A stretch of DNA of 29,386 nt from JBDRGX01 sp043817485 [NCBI: bacterium] (GTDB lineage: Bacteria; JBDRGX01). Both the position numbers and the translations under genes were made by a program. This document shows positions 16,309 through 24,303 of this stretch, one piece after another; positions within the stretch are counted from its first letter, which is position 1; each line of letters begins with the position of its first letter. The notes under the pieces were generated by a model, which made no database searches, was not told where the DNA came from, and saw only the letters and a program-made list of their open reading frames with translations. The stretch is taken from positions 1-29,386 of the forward strand of contig JBDRGX010000037.1 in assembly GCA_043817485.1 (NCBI GenBank). Direction: 5' to 3'.

Positions 16309-19248
16309 ATGTATAATCGATTTTTAATTATTAAGGTCATATTATTATTATGTTCTTTAATGACGATATCAAATGCTTCTTATATACAATATGTAAAATG
16401 GTATGATGCTACTAATGGGAATAGAAATTCAGAAACAAATCTTCCTTATAAAATTGGTGATAAAATAACATTTGAAATGAAAGTTGTAGAAAGTATAAAT
16501 GATACAGCTTCTTGTCTTGATGGAGATGCAAAAGTAAATATTGGAATTGTTGCTGAAGATATTTATTTATATGATACTTGGTTAGGAGATCCAAAAGATG
16601 GTATTTATAAATATGATCATTATATTACTGGAGATGAAAAAGATGGTTATGAAATAACATCAACAATAATAAAAGGTTTTTTTATAAAAAATAATAAAAA
16701 TGCTACTAATAGTGGTGCTATTAAATCAGAAAATTTAATTTCTATTGATGCTAAACCTCCATTAATTTTAAATCCGAGATCTTCAATTAATCCTTTCAAT
16801 CCATTTCTTGTTGATAGAACAGAAATTTCTTATCAACTACAAGAAAAATGTGAAAGTGTAAATATAACAATTGTTGGAGAAAATTTTGATTTTTTAAAAA
16901 AATTAAGCATAGAAAATGCTTCTCAAGGAATAAATTTTACTACTTGGGATGGAAGAGATGATAATGGAGATTTTGCAGATACTTATCCAGGATTAGAAAG
17001 AATTACTCCTGATGGAAGTTATATCGTACAAATTAAATCTTTTGATTTTGCTGGTAATCCATCAAAAATTGCAACCTTAAAAATAAAATTAACTACTGTT
17101 CATTTAGAAATAAAAAATGTTAATGTTATGCCAACTTCTTTATATAAATATGGTGCATGTACTTTAGAATGGGATACGGTTTTATTTACAGAAATAACAG
17201 GAAAAAATAAACTTGGTGAAACTAAAATTTTTGGTGGAGAAGATGATATATATCAATTACAAATATTAGATTTTGGAATAGGAAGATGTTATAATGTTTG
17301 TGCTGCAGCAGATCAAGAACCATGGATAGTTTATTCTTTAAGTGAATTTAATTCTAATGGAAAAGAAAAAATATTTGCTACTCCTGCTAATGGAGAACTA
17401 TCATCAGGTGTAGATACAGACTATTATTATGTAAATCAATATGAACAAGAATTTGGAGAATTAGGTAGTTCTAAAGAAGATAAAGGAGATGGAGACGATA
17501 AAAATGATATGGATAATTTAAAAAGAATGGCTATTTTATCTGAATTGAAAAAAAATAAACATGAATATACTATTAGTTGTGCTTTTACAAGAATAGATTT
17601 GGGATCATCTTCTGGTAATTATTATTATCGAATAATGGCTACTTTATCTGGTCGATCTTTTGATTTTGCAAGTAAACCAGAAGATAAAGAGGAAAAATGG
17701 CATATGGTTCCTGAATTACAAGTAGGAGAAAATATTTCAAGTTTAACAACTCAAGTACAATTTAATATTAAAGAACCACCTTTTGAACCTGGAGATACTT
17801 TACCTCCTTATATAATCATGTATAAACCTACGGGTGAAGTTGAACCTAATACTGTTGGAGGACCTGGAGATAAAGGTGAAGTTTATGCAATATTAGATGA
17901 TGATACAAAAATAGATATTACTAAATCAAAAATTGAAGTATTAAATCCTTTTGGAAAAAGATTAGAAGGTAAATGTACTAATGATGGAAATAAAAAAATT
18001 TCTTATAAATTAGATGCTCCAATTATAGATCCTGGTATTTACACTTTAAGTTTTTATATTATAGATAAATTTGAATTAGTTTTAAAAAACGGTGCTTTTA
18101 CTAAACAATTTGTAGTTTTAGATAGAATGGGTCCAAAATTTATTAAAGAAAATCCAGAAAATGATAGTTTGGTTAGAGAAAAAATTAATATATTAAAAGT
18201 TGCTATTACTGATGAAAAAGGAATTGGCTTAATTAAAGAAACTTTATCTAAACAAGGGGCTGAAGGTCATTATAAAATAACTCTTAAAAATAAAGATGGT
18301 AAAGAAATTGCAAAAACTGGAGATGGTAAAACTATTACTGAATTTATTACTCCAGCTGATGCACAAATTAATATTTATGGAAATTATGAAAGTGGAGAAG
18401 TATCGTTTGAATTTAATTCAGATTTATTAAAAGATATTCCAGACAATAATCCAGATACATATACATGGGAAGTAGTAGTTTTTGATGCAAATAATAATGG
18501 AAGTAATAAAACATATACTTTTAAATTTTCTTTTTCTGATATAGAAATTATTAATAAAGATGACAACAAAGTATATGCTTATATTCCTTATACGGCAAAA
18601 ATAAAAAATAATGAAATTTTAAAAATAAATGAAATAAAAGTTAAAAATACCTCTGCTAAAGTCCCTGCTTCTCCTCCATATAAATTTTTAAAAAATATAG
18701 TTGAGTTTACTCCTAATAATATTGAATTTGATCAAGACATTACTATTATTATGCATTATACTGATGAACTTTTAAATATTTTATTATTAAAAGAAACTGA
18801 TATAAATGTTTATATGTTAGATGGAAAAGAATGGAAAATTGCTTCTTATAGTTTCTTTAAAGATGAAAAAGAAAATAGAATTTCTTTTAAAACTAATAAA
18901 ATTTTAAGTCAATATGCAATTATGTATTCTTTTAATGAAGGTGAAAAAAAAGAAACGAACTGTTTCAATCCTAAAAAAAACGAACATTTTAATTTTTATT
19001 TTAACTCAATTTTCCCAAATAAAAAAATCACAAAAGCAAAAGTAACAATTTATAATTTGGCTGGCGAATATATTTGTGAAATAAATGAAAAAAATGGTGT
19101 TATGTTAAGTGAAAATTTAGCTGCTTGGGATGGTAAAAATGAAGCAAAATCTATTGTAAATAATGGAGTTTATATTGCTATAATAGAAGCTAAAGACGAA
19201 TTAAATACCACTATTTATTTTAAACGATTAATTGCTGTAGTAAAATAA
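16309..19248 (+). CDS. Exported multidomain protein with FlgD-like Ig domains
   Basis: This 979-residue protein has a signal peptide (YNRFLIIKVILLLCSLM, cleavage after about residue 22). Around residues 205-255 is a FlgD-like fold (FTTWDGRDDNGDF ... PDGSYIVQIKSFDFAGNPS). Several beta-sandwich-like segments follow, with an acidic low-complexity patch near 390 (KEDKGDGDDKNDMDN). The C-terminal ~75 residues form a second FlgD-type Ig domain (KVTIYNLAGEYICEI, LAAWDGKNEAKSIV, NNGVYIAIIEA). Such C-terminal domains often mark large secreted or surface proteins; whether this one is a sorting signal is not shown. The start at 16309 is chosen for its AAAGGAG site; an in-frame ATG at 16282 lies inside the RNA stem. 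A PorV-like gene follows after 13 bases. The exact substrate or surface role is unknown. Confidence 0.8.
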   Translation: MYNRFLIIKVILLLCSLMTISNASYIQYVKWYDATNGNRNSETNLPYKIGDKITFEMKVVESINDTASCLDGDAKVNIGIVAEDIYLYDTWLGDPKDGIYKYDHYITGDEKDGYEITSTIIKGFFIKNNKNATNSGAIKSENLISIDAKPPLILNPRSSINPFNPFLVDRTEISYQLQEKCESVNITIVGENFDFLKKLSIENASQGINFTTWDGRDDNGDFADTYPGLERITPDGSYIVQIKSFDFAGNPSKIATLKIKLTTVHLEIKNVNVMPTSLYKYGACTLEWDTVLFTEITGKNKLGETKIFGGEDDIYQLQILDFGIGRCYNVCAAADQEPWIVYSLSEFNSNGKEKIFATPANGELSSGVDTDYYYVNQYEQEFGELGSSKEDKGDGDDKNDMDNLKRMAILSELKKNKHEYTISCAFTRIDLGSSSGNYYYRIMATLSGRSFDFASKPEDKEEKWHMVPELQVGENISSLTTQVQFNIKEPPFEPGDTLPPYIIMYKPTGEVEPNTVGGPGDKGEVYAILDDDTKIDITKSKIEVLNPFGKRLEGKCTNDGNKKISYKLDAPIIDPGIYTLSFYIIDKFELVLKNGAFTKQFVVLDRMGPKFIKENPENDSLVREKINILKVAITDEKGIGLIKETLSKQGAEGHYKITLKNKDGKEIAKTGDGKTITEFITPADAQINIYGNYESGEVSFEFNSDLLKDIPDNNPDTYTWEVVVFDANNNGSNKTYTFKFSFSDIEIINKDDNKVYAYIPYTAKIKNNEILKINEIKVKNTSAKVPASPPYKFLKNIVEFTPNNIEFDQDITIIMHYTDELLNILLLKETDINVYMLDGKEWKIASYSFFKDEKENRISFKTNKILSQYAIMYSFNEGEKKETNCFNPKKNEHFNFYFNSIFPNKKITKAKVTIYNLAGEYICEINEKNGVMLSENLAAWDGKNEAKSIVNNGVYIAIIEAKDELNTTIYFKRLIAVVK

Positions 19249-19261
19249 AAGGAGCAAAAAT

Positions 19262-20197
19262 ATGAAAATACGAGTATTTATTTTATCTTTTATGTTTATT
19301 TTTATAAATATTGTATTATCAATTTCTGATATAACAGATAGTTTATCTACTAATGTTAAAATGGGAATTAGAGCAAAAGCAATGGGAAATTCTTTTATTG
19401 CTATTAGTGATAATGCTGATGCTATCTTTTTCAATCCAGCAGGTCTACCTAAAATGAAAAATAAAGAATTTTGTTTTATAACTACTAACCTTTTTCCTTT
19501 AGATATAGGATCAATTACAAATCAAGTTTTTTCTTATGCTCAATATGATGAAGGTTATGGTGCTTATGGTATAGCATTTAATAAATTAGAATGTGATTTA
19601 GATCCAGAAAAATATACTTATAACACATGGATTATATCTTATGGGAAAAAGGCTGGAGAATTTTTTTATATTGGTGGAGATGTAAAAATTTTAAAAATTC
19701 AATCTGATTTTGAATATCAAAAAGATAAAAAATTTGAAGGAAAAGGAAATATATTTGGGTTAGGTATTATTTACTCATTATCTCCTTCGTTATCATTTGG
19801 TTTAAAAATTGATGATTTACAAAATACAATAAAATATACAAGTGGATTAAAAGAAAATAAACCATTAGAATTTCAAACTGGATTTGCTTATAATTTGAAA
19901 GATATTTGTACTTTAGCTTTAGATACAAACATTGATAATAATTTTTCTCCAAAAAATATTAATTTAGGACTTGAATATGAATATAACATTAAAAATTCTG
20001 AAAAAGTATTTCAATTAAAAAAAGTTTTATTTAGATCTGGAGTTTCAAAACTTCTTTATGGTAATGAAAAATTAACTGGCTCTGGAGGACTTAGTATTCG
20101 ATGGAAAACTTTTGAAGTAAATTATGCTTTTGTAATAGATGATTTTAAGTTATCTAATACTCATTGGTTTTCTGTTTCTTTTTATGTAAAGGATTAA
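19262..20197 (+). CDS. PorV/PorQ-family outer-membrane protein
   Basis: This 311-residue predicted beta-barrel has an N-terminal signal peptide (KIRVFILSFMFIFINIV). After it comes the family hallmark GIRAKAMGNSFIAISDNADAI, then FFNPAGLPKM, which corresponds to the usual 'GARALGMGNAFVAVADDANAIYWNPAGL' form of PorV/UPF0164 proteins. Alternating short beta-strands run to the C-terminus, which ends in HWFSVSFYVKD. PorV proteins act as outer-membrane shuttles in type IX secretion, while relatives in other phyla have unknown roles. Pairing with the preceding FlgD-Ig protein, 13 bases upstream and with a strong AAAGGAG site, suggests that the two work together at the outer membrane (inference). Confidence 0.82.
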   Translation: MKIRVFILSFMFIFINIVLSISDITDSLSTNVKMGIRAKAMGNSFIAISDNADAIFFNPAGLPKMKNKEFCFITTNLFPLDIGSITNQVFSYAQYDEGYGAYGIAFNKLECDLDPEKYTYNTWIISYGKKAGEFFYIGGDVKILKIQSDFEYQKDKKFEGKGNIFGLGIIYSLSPSLSFGLKIDDLQNTIKYTSGLKENKPLEFQTGFAYNLKDICTLALDTNIDNNFSPKNINLGLEYEYNIKNSEKVFQLKKVLFRSGVSKLLYGNEKLTGSGGLSIRWKTFEVNYAFVIDDFKLSNTHWFSVSFYVKD

Positions 20198-20200
20198 TTT

Positions 20201-20761
20201 TTGTTTGTTTTTGAGAAAAAAAAACTTCGAGAAAAAATAATACTTAAAAGAAATTTTCTTAAATCATTTCAAATTAAACAAAAAAGTGAAAAGATAAAAA
20301 ATACTCTTTTTGCTTTTTCTGTTTATCAAGAAAGTAAAGTAATTATGTTTTATGTTTCTTTTGGTTCAGAAGTAGAAACAAAAGAAATGATTGAAGAATC
20401 TTTACTTAATAAAAAAAGAATTGTTGTTCCAGTAATTTTAAAACAAAATTTAATGCTATCTGAAATTTATAGTTTTGATGAATTAAAAAAAGGAACTTAT
20501 GGAATATTAGAACCCGATAGAAAATTTTTAAGAATTATTTCTCCAAAAAAAATAGATTTGTTTCTTGTTCCAGGAATAGTTTTTGATTTTAAAGGTAATC
20601 GTATTGGGTATGGAAAAGGATATTTTGATAGATTATTACTAAAAAAACGAAAAAATGCTAAAACAATTGGTTTAGCATTTCATTTACAATTAATCAATAC
20701 TATTCCCTATGAAAAACATGATATTCCAGTAAATAAAATAATTACCGATTTCGAATTTTGA
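20201..20761 (+). CDS. 5-formyltetrahydrofolate cyclo-ligase
   Basis: It converts 5-formyl-THF to 5,10-methenyl-THF with ATP in one-carbon metabolism. The 186-residue protein opens with a basic stretch (KKKLREKIILKRNF), has YVSFGSEVETKEMIEE near residue 50, and the signature PGIVFDFKGNRIGYGKGYFD near 125. The start is TTG at 20201, three bases after the PorV stop, with the AAAGGA site inside the end of the PorV gene, so translation is probably coupled. The gene is commonly called fau or ygfA. Confidence 0.92.
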   Translation: MFVFEKKKLREKIILKRNFLKSFQIKQKSEKIKNTLFAFSVYQESKVIMFYVSFGSEVETKEMIEESLLNKKRIVVPVILKQNLMLSEIYSFDELKKGTYGILEPDRKFLRIISPKKIDLFLVPGIVFDFKGNRIGYGKGYFDRLLLKKRKNAKTIGLAFHLQLINTIPYEKHDIPVNKIITDFEF

Positions 20762-20762
20762 A

Positions 20763-20907
20763 TTTATTTTAAATTGAAAATTTACTACAATAATATCACC
20801 CCTTCGGGGTTAAAATTATTGGTAAAAATACTAAATAAATTGAAAATTTATTTAGTATTTCGGTTATTTGGATTTGTTTCGGATTTCGATATTCGAATTT
20901 CGAATTT
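20763..20907 (-). repeat. Compound repeat: A/T block, CACCCC hairpin, long palindrome and inverted 7-bp units
   Basis: It fills most of the gap after the folate gene. ACCCC-TTC-GGGGT (20798-20810) is the core of the two-hairpin family. A near-perfect 16-bp stem with a 3-base loop lies at 20826-20860 and may help terminate transcription, though no T-run follows. Four heptamers CGGATTT, CGATATT, CGAATTT, CGAATTT run from 20880 to 20907 and are the reverse complement of the units at 16001. Confidence 0.7.
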
Positions 20908-20959
20908 TCTTTCATGTTACTATCCTTTAAATTGCAATTTAACATAGGAGGACAATTTT

Positions 20960-22087
20960 TTGAAAATAGCAATTGTTACCCCTTATTATTATCCTCATTT
21001 AGGAGGAGTAACAGAACATGTTTATGCTTTATATAAACACTTTAAAAATAATGGTTTAGATGTAAAAATTATTACTTCCTCTTTTTCTTCAAAAGATACT
21101 AGTCCTAATGAAAATGATGTAATTAGAATTGGTAAAGCAATAAGTATTTATGTTAATGGATCTTTTGGAAAAATAACTCTTCCATTTTTTATAGTTAAAA
21201 AAATAAAATCAGTATTAGAAAAAGAACAATTTGATATTATTCATTTTCATGAACCATTAGTTCCAACTTTACCATTAACTGTATTAAAATATTCAAAATC
21301 TTGTAATATTGGTACTTTTCATGCTTATTCAAAAAAAAATATAGCTTATAAAATTTTTCAATCAAAAATGCAAAAATATTATGATAAATTAGATGGAAAA
21401 ATTATGGTTTCTCAAGCAGCTGGAAATTTTACCAGTAAATATTTTAAAGAAAATTATCAAATTATTCCCAATGGTATTGATACTTGTAATTTTAATGCAG
21501 AAATTTCTCAAATAAAAGAATTTAAAGATAATAAATTAAATATTCTTTTTGTAGGAAGATTTGACCCTCGCAAAGGACTTAGATATTTATTACAAGCTTT
21601 TAATATTGTAAAAAAAAGTTTTCCTAATGTAAGATTGCTCATTGTAGGAAAAGGTTCATTTCAAAAATTTTACAAAAATTTTATTGATGAAAAAGTAAAA
21701 AATGATATTCATTTTGTAGGATTTCAATATGAAAATCTTGCTCAATATTATTCTACTTGTGATATTTTTTGTTCTCCAGCTACTGGAAGAGAAAGTTTTG
21801 GTATTATATTATTAGAAGCAATGGCATCTTCTAAACCAATAGTTGCTTCTAATATTCCTGGATATAATGAAGTAGTTTCAGATAAAGAAGGATTACTTGT
21901 ACCCCCAAAAAATCCAAAATTATTAGCAGAATCTCTTATTAAATTACTTCAAGATAAAGACTTACGAATAAAAATGGGAAATGCTGGTAGAGAAAAATCT
22001 TTAAAATATTCTTGGGAAAATATATCTAATCAAGTTTTAAAATATTATCAAAAAATATTACAACAAAAAAAAGATATTCCATTATAA
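20960..22087 (+). CDS. GT4-family glycosyltransferase (PimA-like)
   Basis: This 375-residue GT-B fold retaining transferase uses a nucleotide sugar, probably at the cytoplasmic face of the membrane. It shows the N-terminal acceptor loop PYYYPHLGGVTEHVYAL, then FDIIHFHEPLVPTLPL near residue 95, IIPNGIDTCNFN near 170, LFVGRFDPRKGLRYLLQAF near 195, and the donor-binding ESFGIILLEAMASSKPIVAS near 275. These match mannosyl- or glucosyltransferases of the PimA type; donor and acceptor are not predictable. The start is TTG with AGGAGG eight bases upstream. No other envelope-sugar genes are adjacent. Confidence 0.9.
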   Translation: MKIAIVTPYYYPHLGGVTEHVYALYKHFKNNGLDVKIITSSFSSKDTSPNENDVIRIGKAISIYVNGSFGKITLPFFIVKKIKSVLEKEQFDIIHFHEPLVPTLPLTVLKYSKSCNIGTFHAYSKKNIAYKIFQSKMQKYYDKLDGKIMVSQAAGNFTSKYFKENYQIIPNGIDTCNFNAEISQIKEFKDNKLNILFVGRFDPRKGLRYLLQAFNIVKKSFPNVRLLIVGKGSFQKFYKNFIDEKVKNDIHFVGFQYENLAQYYSTCDIFCSPATGRESFGIILLEAMASSKPIVASNIPGYNEVVSDKEGLLVPPKNPKLLAESLIKLLQDKDLRIKMGNAGREKSLKYSWENISNQVLKYYQKILQQKKDIPL

Positions 22088-22174
22088 AGGTTTTTATTAT
22101 TTTACTACCAATTTATTTCCACAGCAAACTGTAACAAAACTTTTTTAAAATAATTAATAAAAAATGGAGGTTTT

Positions 22175-22849
22175 TTGAAAAAAGGTATTTTTATTACTTT
22201 TGAAGGTAGTGAAGGTAGTGGCAAAACACTTCAATCTAATTTATTAGTTGATCATCTGAAAAAAATGGGCTATTCTACAATTTATACAAGAGAACCAGGT
22301 GGAACTATAATATCTGAAAAAATTAGAAAAATTTTGCTTAATTCTCAAAATAAAATAGATATAAAAACAGAACTTCTTTTATATTTAAGTAGTAGATCTG
22401 AACTTATTTCAAAAATTATCAACCCATCTCTTTTAAAAAACCAATTTATTATTTGTGATCGTTATACAGATGCTTCATTAGCATATCAAGGTTATGGAAG
22501 AGGATTAGATATAAATTTAATTAAAACGCTTAATGATTTTTCTACTAATAAAATTAAACCCGATATAACTTTTCTTTTAGATATTTCTCCAAAAATAGGT
22601 ATTAAAAGAACATTAGAAAAACATAAAGGCAAATTAGATAGAATTGAACAAGAAAATCTTTCTTTTCATCAAAAAGTTAGAAAAGGATATTTAAGTATAG
22701 CAAAACAAGAACCTAAAAGAATTAAAATAATTAAACAAGATACCATAGATAATATGCAAAAAAAAAATTATAAAACAAGTATTGGATTTGATTACCTCAA
22801 CACTAGAGCACCAGACACCAGAACACCAGAAGCAGGTTCATTAGAATAA
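22175..22849 (+). CDS. tmk: Thymidylate kinase with a C-terminus shifted at a poly-A run
   Basis: It phosphorylates dTMP to dTDP. It has the P-loop GSEGSGKT near residue 12, YTREPGGT near 39, the catalytic CDRYTDASLAYQGYGRG near 92, the lid region KLDRIEQENLSFHQKVRKGY near 150, and a normal length up to about residue 193. The start is TTG at 22175 after GGAGG. As read, the last ~30 residues (NYKTSIGFDYLNTRAPDT...) are foreign to the family. A run of ten A (22758-22767) precedes them. With nine A the frame gives KKIIKQVLDLI, a typical Tmk end, and stops at TAG 22842-22844. So there is a real +1 indel, a consensus error or slippage at the run. The core enzyme is probably functional. Confidence 0.9.
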   Translation: MKKGIFITFEGSEGSGKTLQSNLLVDHLKKMGYSTIYTREPGGTIISEKIRKILLNSQNKIDIKTELLLYLSSRSELISKIINPSLLKNQFIICDRYTDASLAYQGYGRGLDINLIKTLNDFSTNKIKPDITFLLDISPKIGIKRTLEKHKGKLDRIEQENLSFHQKVRKGYLSIAKQEPKRIKIIKQDTIDNMQKKNYKTSIGFDYLNTRAPDTRTPEAGSLE

Positions 22850-22858
22850 ATTAAAGAG

Positions 22859-22938
22859 GTTAAAGCCTGAATGGCTGACATTATTATAGCAATTATCAAA
22901 TAATTATCATTTAAAAAACCCTGAAAGGGTGACATTAT
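22859..22938 (+). repeat. Two-hairpin dispersed repeat, copy 1
   Basis: It has hairpin AGCC-TGAAT-GGCT at 22864-22876, a linker TGACATTATTATAGCAATTA, and hairpin ACCCT-GAA-AGGGT at 22918-22930 followed by GACATTAT. It aligns end to end with the reverse complement of 25674-25751. It lies between the convergent tmk and CDF genes, where it could also slow or stop transcription. Confidence 0.8.
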
Positions 22939-23004
22939 AAAAAATTAAAATCAGATATTGATTATGAAATACAGAGCCAAAAATGTAAAAAATGGATTTT
23001 GTTT

Positions 23005-23132
23005 TATATATCATGCTATGGCATTTATATCATGTGATAATAGTTTTTTTCTACCGATATATTATCCATAACAGATATTTTTTGTCCGTGATTTTCTAAT
23101 AACGAACAGGAACAAGCCGCTGTCTCTACAAT
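23005..23132 (-). repeat. CGTAG-family repeat (inverted copy) and an adjacent GTAGAGACAG hairpin
   Basis: Read on the minus strand, ATAATATATCGGTAGAAA and ATAAATGCCATAGCATGATA match the block at 15820-15950, with compensating changes in the small stem (GCC-GTA-GGT against GCC-ATA-GCA). At 23104-23132 the minus strand reads GTAGAGACAGCGGCTTG then TTCCTGTTC, a separate hairpin-like motif. Confidence 0.65.
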
Positions 23133-23136
23133 ACTA

Positions 23137-23200
23137 TATCGAAATTCAAAACAATAAAAAAAATTTTAATTTCCAATTGAAAATTAAAAATAAATTGCCA
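23137..23200 (+). repeat. A-rich dispersed repeat fragment
   Basis: CAAAACAATAAAAAAAAT at about 23147 is shared with 15989-16004 and 28191-28209. It is followed by AATTTCCAATTGAAAATT, a short palindromic AT block also found in variant form near other copies. It looks like a partial copy of the TTCGAAA family. Confidence 0.55.
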
Positions 23201-23274
23201 AAAACTAATCAATCTAAAAAAACCTTGATTTTACTTAAGATTACCAAAATTTACAAAAGTCCAGCTCTTTAATT

Positions 23275-24227
23275 TTATTTTCGCTCTTCAGAAGTAAGTA
23301 GACAACCTTTTCTACAAATATCATTACAATATTCTTTGCCACATGGTTCAATATGTATATTAACATTTGCACTTGGTATTTGTTCCTTAATCTTCTTGGT
23401 AATCATAATAGTCAACTGGTGAGATGCCTCAACTGTCATATCGTCTTTTACCATTAAATGAAATTCTATAAAACGTTTCTTTCCTGCTTTTCGTGTACGA
23501 AAATGGTGAAACCCACAAATCTGGGAGCAATACGCCATGATACTGGCATGAATGTGTTTGATTTTCGGTTGTCAGGCTGCCGTCTAATAAATCCTGAATT
23601 GATTGATAGGTCAAAAAAAGTCATAAGCAACTTTAATAATCAATATAGCTACCATAATTGCAACCACTGGATCAATCCAATGAAAATGCATTCCCTTCCA
23701 AAGTAATTCGATTAACCAAATAAATCCTAATCCAGACATTACCCCAACTGAAGTCTAAACATCCATCTGCAAATGACAAGCATCTGCCTGAATTGCCATA
23801 GACTCGGTTTTACGACCAACCTTAAAAAGTAGTTTTGAAACAATAACATTTAGCACAGATGAAAATAACATCACTGCTATGCCAATGTCCAAAAATTCTA
23901 ATGCTTGGGGATTAATCAATCTATTAATGGCTTCATAAATAATCCAGCCAGCAGCAATAAAAATAAGCATAGCTTCTCACAAGCCCAGAAATATTTTCAA
24001 TCTTATCGTGTCCTAACGGATGCTTTTCATCTGCAGGCTTCCCTGATTTTTTTACTGCAAAAAAAACAATCAAACTGACTATTAAATCAATTCCAGAATG
24101 AACAAAATTCAGAAAGAATAGATATGGATTCGCTTAACCAACCAACCAATAATTTTAATATTACCAAAATGCTATTAGAAACTACAGACAGAAGAATAAC
24201 AGTAATCTTTTGTTTTTGTTCAGACAT
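23275..24227 (-). pseudogene. Degenerate CDF-family cation-efflux transporter
   Basis: The remains of a divalent-metal/proton antiporter of normal length (about 310 codons) can be followed through several frames. They read SEQKQKITVILLSVVSNSIL at the N-terminus, then KKSGKPADEKHPLGHDKIEN, then FIAAGWIIYEAINRLINP, then SVGVMSGLGFIWLIELLWKG, then the cytoplasmic ZT-dimer domain GFHHFRTRKAGKKRFIEFHL and HIEPCGKEYC. Disruptions are an in-frame TAG at 23757-23755, and apparent one-base insertions near 24104-24107, 23971-23980, at a 7-base run at 23613-23619 and at 23562-23565. The base composition is less AT-rich than in neighbouring genes, suggesting a transferred gene now decaying. Confidence 0.88.
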
Positions 24228-24303
24228 TTTTTTTAATTTCCAAAAATGATTTAATGATTTCTTGTTTAAAAAATATTATATGTTAAATATCATTCATGAT
24301 TTT

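Noticed and set aside
20826-20860. Rho-independent terminator after the folate gene
   Set aside because: The stem is almost pure A/T and no T-run follows, so it is listed as part of a repeat.
22088-22174. Gap between the glycosyltransferase and tmk
   Set aside because: I see no gene, hairpin or clear promoter in these 87 bases.
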